From contig NZ_PGES01000002.1 in NCBI RefSeq assembly GCF_002797895.1, forward strand, positions 193,145 through 257,144: a stretch of DNA of 64,000 nt, written 5' to 3'. Position 1 is the first letter of the stretch. Each line of letters starts with the position of its first letter. The DNA comes from Janthinobacterium sp. 67. Its GTDB lineage: Bacteria; Pseudomonadota; Gammaproteobacteria; Burkholderiales; Burkholderiaceae_D. The notes under the pieces were generated by a model, which saw only the letters and a list, made by a program, of their open reading frames with translations, had not been told where the DNA came from and did not search any database. Below are positions 63,181 to 64,000 of the stretch, in pieces. The position numbers and the translations under genes were made by a program.

Positions 63181-64000
63181 TCAGTCAATCGCGAGCTCAG
63201 CGATCAGGTTTCGCAGCCACTGATTTCCAGGCTCCTTATGAAACTTGGCATGCCAAAACAGATTGACGTCGAACTCCGGGATCGGAACCGGATGAGCCAG
63301 GTATGTCAGCCCGAACGGCCCCATGCTCTCGCGCACATACCGCTCGGGAATCGTCGCGATCAGGTCGGTCCGCGCCAGGATATGGCCGAGCGCGATGAAG
63401 TGCGGAACGCTCAACCTGATGTTTCGCTTGATTCCCCTGCGCTGGATCGTGTCGTCGGCGATGGCGTGCCCGGTGCCACCTGCGACCACGACCACGTGCT
63501 GTGCGCCTTCGAAATCATCCAGCGTCATCGCACCCTTGTCGAGCGGATGGCCCTTGCGCAGGACGCAGACATAGCGCTGGCGGAATAGCAGGCGCTGGAA
63601 GAAGCCCCCCTTCAGCTGCGGCAGCAGGCCAATCGCGATATCGACCCGTCCTGCTTCCAATTCGTCTGCCAGGTTGACGTTCGTATTGCGCACCGTACTG
63701 ACCGTCACGCCCGGCGCCGCCTCGGCCAGGCGGCTCATCAGCTTCGGCAGGAAGTGGATTTCCCCCAGGTCGGTCATGGCGATCGTGAACTTGCGCACGC
63801 TCGCCGCAGGATCGAACTCGAGCTGCCGGTCCAGCGTGTCACGGATAGTGGCCAGCGCATAGGCGATCGGCTCGGCCAACAAGGTGGCATATGGCGTCGG
63901 TTCCATTCCGCGCGCCGTGCGCAGGAACAGTTCGTCGCCCAGCATTTTCCGCAGGCGGCTCAGCGCATTGCTGACGGCAGGCTGTGTCAGGCCGAGGTTT
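63181..64000 (-). CDS. LysR-family transcriptional regulator (partial, runs off right edge)
   Basis: The frame is open to the window edge: NLGLTQPAVSNALSRLRKML is the second half of the LysR helix-turn-helix, so only about 20-30 N-terminal residues are missing. The effector domain contains FTIAMTDLGEIHFLPKLMSR and ADELEAGRVDIAIGLLPQLK. The ORF from an internal Met at 63945 is not the true start. The target is unknown. Confidence 0.9.
   Translation of the reverse strand, partial: NLGLTQPAVSNALSRLRKMLGDELFLRTARGMEPTPYATLLAEPIAYALATIRDTLDRQLEFDPAASVRKFTIAMTDLGEIHFLPKLMSRLAEAAPGVTVSTVRNTNVNLADELEAGRVDIAIGLLPQLKGGFFQRLLFRQRYVCVLRKGHPLDKGAMTLDDFEGAQHVVVVAGGTGHAIADDTIQRRGIKRNIRLSVPHFIALGHILARTDLIATIPERYVRESMGPFGLTYLAHPVPIPEFDVNLFWHAKFHKEPGNQWLRNLIAELAID

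Overview
The window is a mosaic of mobile DNA and metal-resistance genes, most likely a plasmid or genomic island of a betaproteobacterium (Burkholderiales, perhaps Oxalobacteraceae). That placement is inferred from gene content and protein style only: CzcE-like protein, Cop/Cus clusters, a Tn5053-family transposon and an IS5/IS3 mixture. I see no rRNA, tRNA, CRISPR array, replication origin or transfer genes.

Layout. 1-2560: the start of an mgtC-like gene running off the left edge, a complete IS5-family element with TTAG duplications, and a small secreted Arg/Tyr-rich protein. 2561-12962: an intact Tn402/Tn5053-family transposon (tniA-tniB-tniQ-res-tniR) with 25-bp ends and a perfect 5-bp target duplication (ATGTG). 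Where mercury genes or an integron usually sit, it carries an EamA-like protein, a PmrAB/QseBC-like two-component system, two related COG4705-like membrane proteins, a lipoprotein, a PAP2 phosphatase and a PepSY protein. It is inserted about 100 bp upstream of a second resolvase gene, which fits the known preference of this family for res sites. 12963-17104: that second element, with resolvase, DDE transposase, AAA+ ATPase, an unknown protein, and an end built from about 21-bp repeats. 17146-27613: an accessory region of unknown small genes with three IS3-family elements. Two are identical inverted copies with separate target duplications, one of which splits a 70-aa gene. The third sits beside an integrase remnant and a truncated ORF. 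The minus-strand block here encodes a lone DndC-like sulfurtransferase and small unknown proteins, preceded by two copies of a conserved structured leader RNA and several GC-rich hairpins.

27621-54211 is a metal-resistance block. It holds a copRS-like two-component system; an arsenic operon on the minus strand (arsR, two LMW-PTP arsC, arsB, Grx-type arsC, arsH, an FMN reductase, an arsN-like acetyltransferase) with a palindromic operator; a plus-strand copper operon (TolC-like, multicopper oxidase, CusF, CopC, CopD, cupredoxin, P1B ATPase, an ATP-grasp-like protein and an orphan FlgB-like protein); and a minus-strand cusCBA set whose CusB carries a C-terminal CusF domain. Together these would sense copper or silver, oxidise or chaperone it in the periplasm, pump it from cytoplasm and periplasm, and reduce, oxidise or export arsenic.

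54212-64000: a Tn3-family transposase, a quinone/enal detoxification cluster (quinone reductase-like, quinol monooxygenase-like, old yellow enzyme, ArsR-type regulator), an EAL-domain remnant beside a second IS5-family element (CTAA duplications), a probably frameshifted cupin gene and a LysR regulator running off the right edge. The best candidates for something undescribed are the DndC-like locus with its repeated leader RNA, the ATP-grasp/FlgB pair in the copper operon, and the non-mercury Tn5053 cargo.
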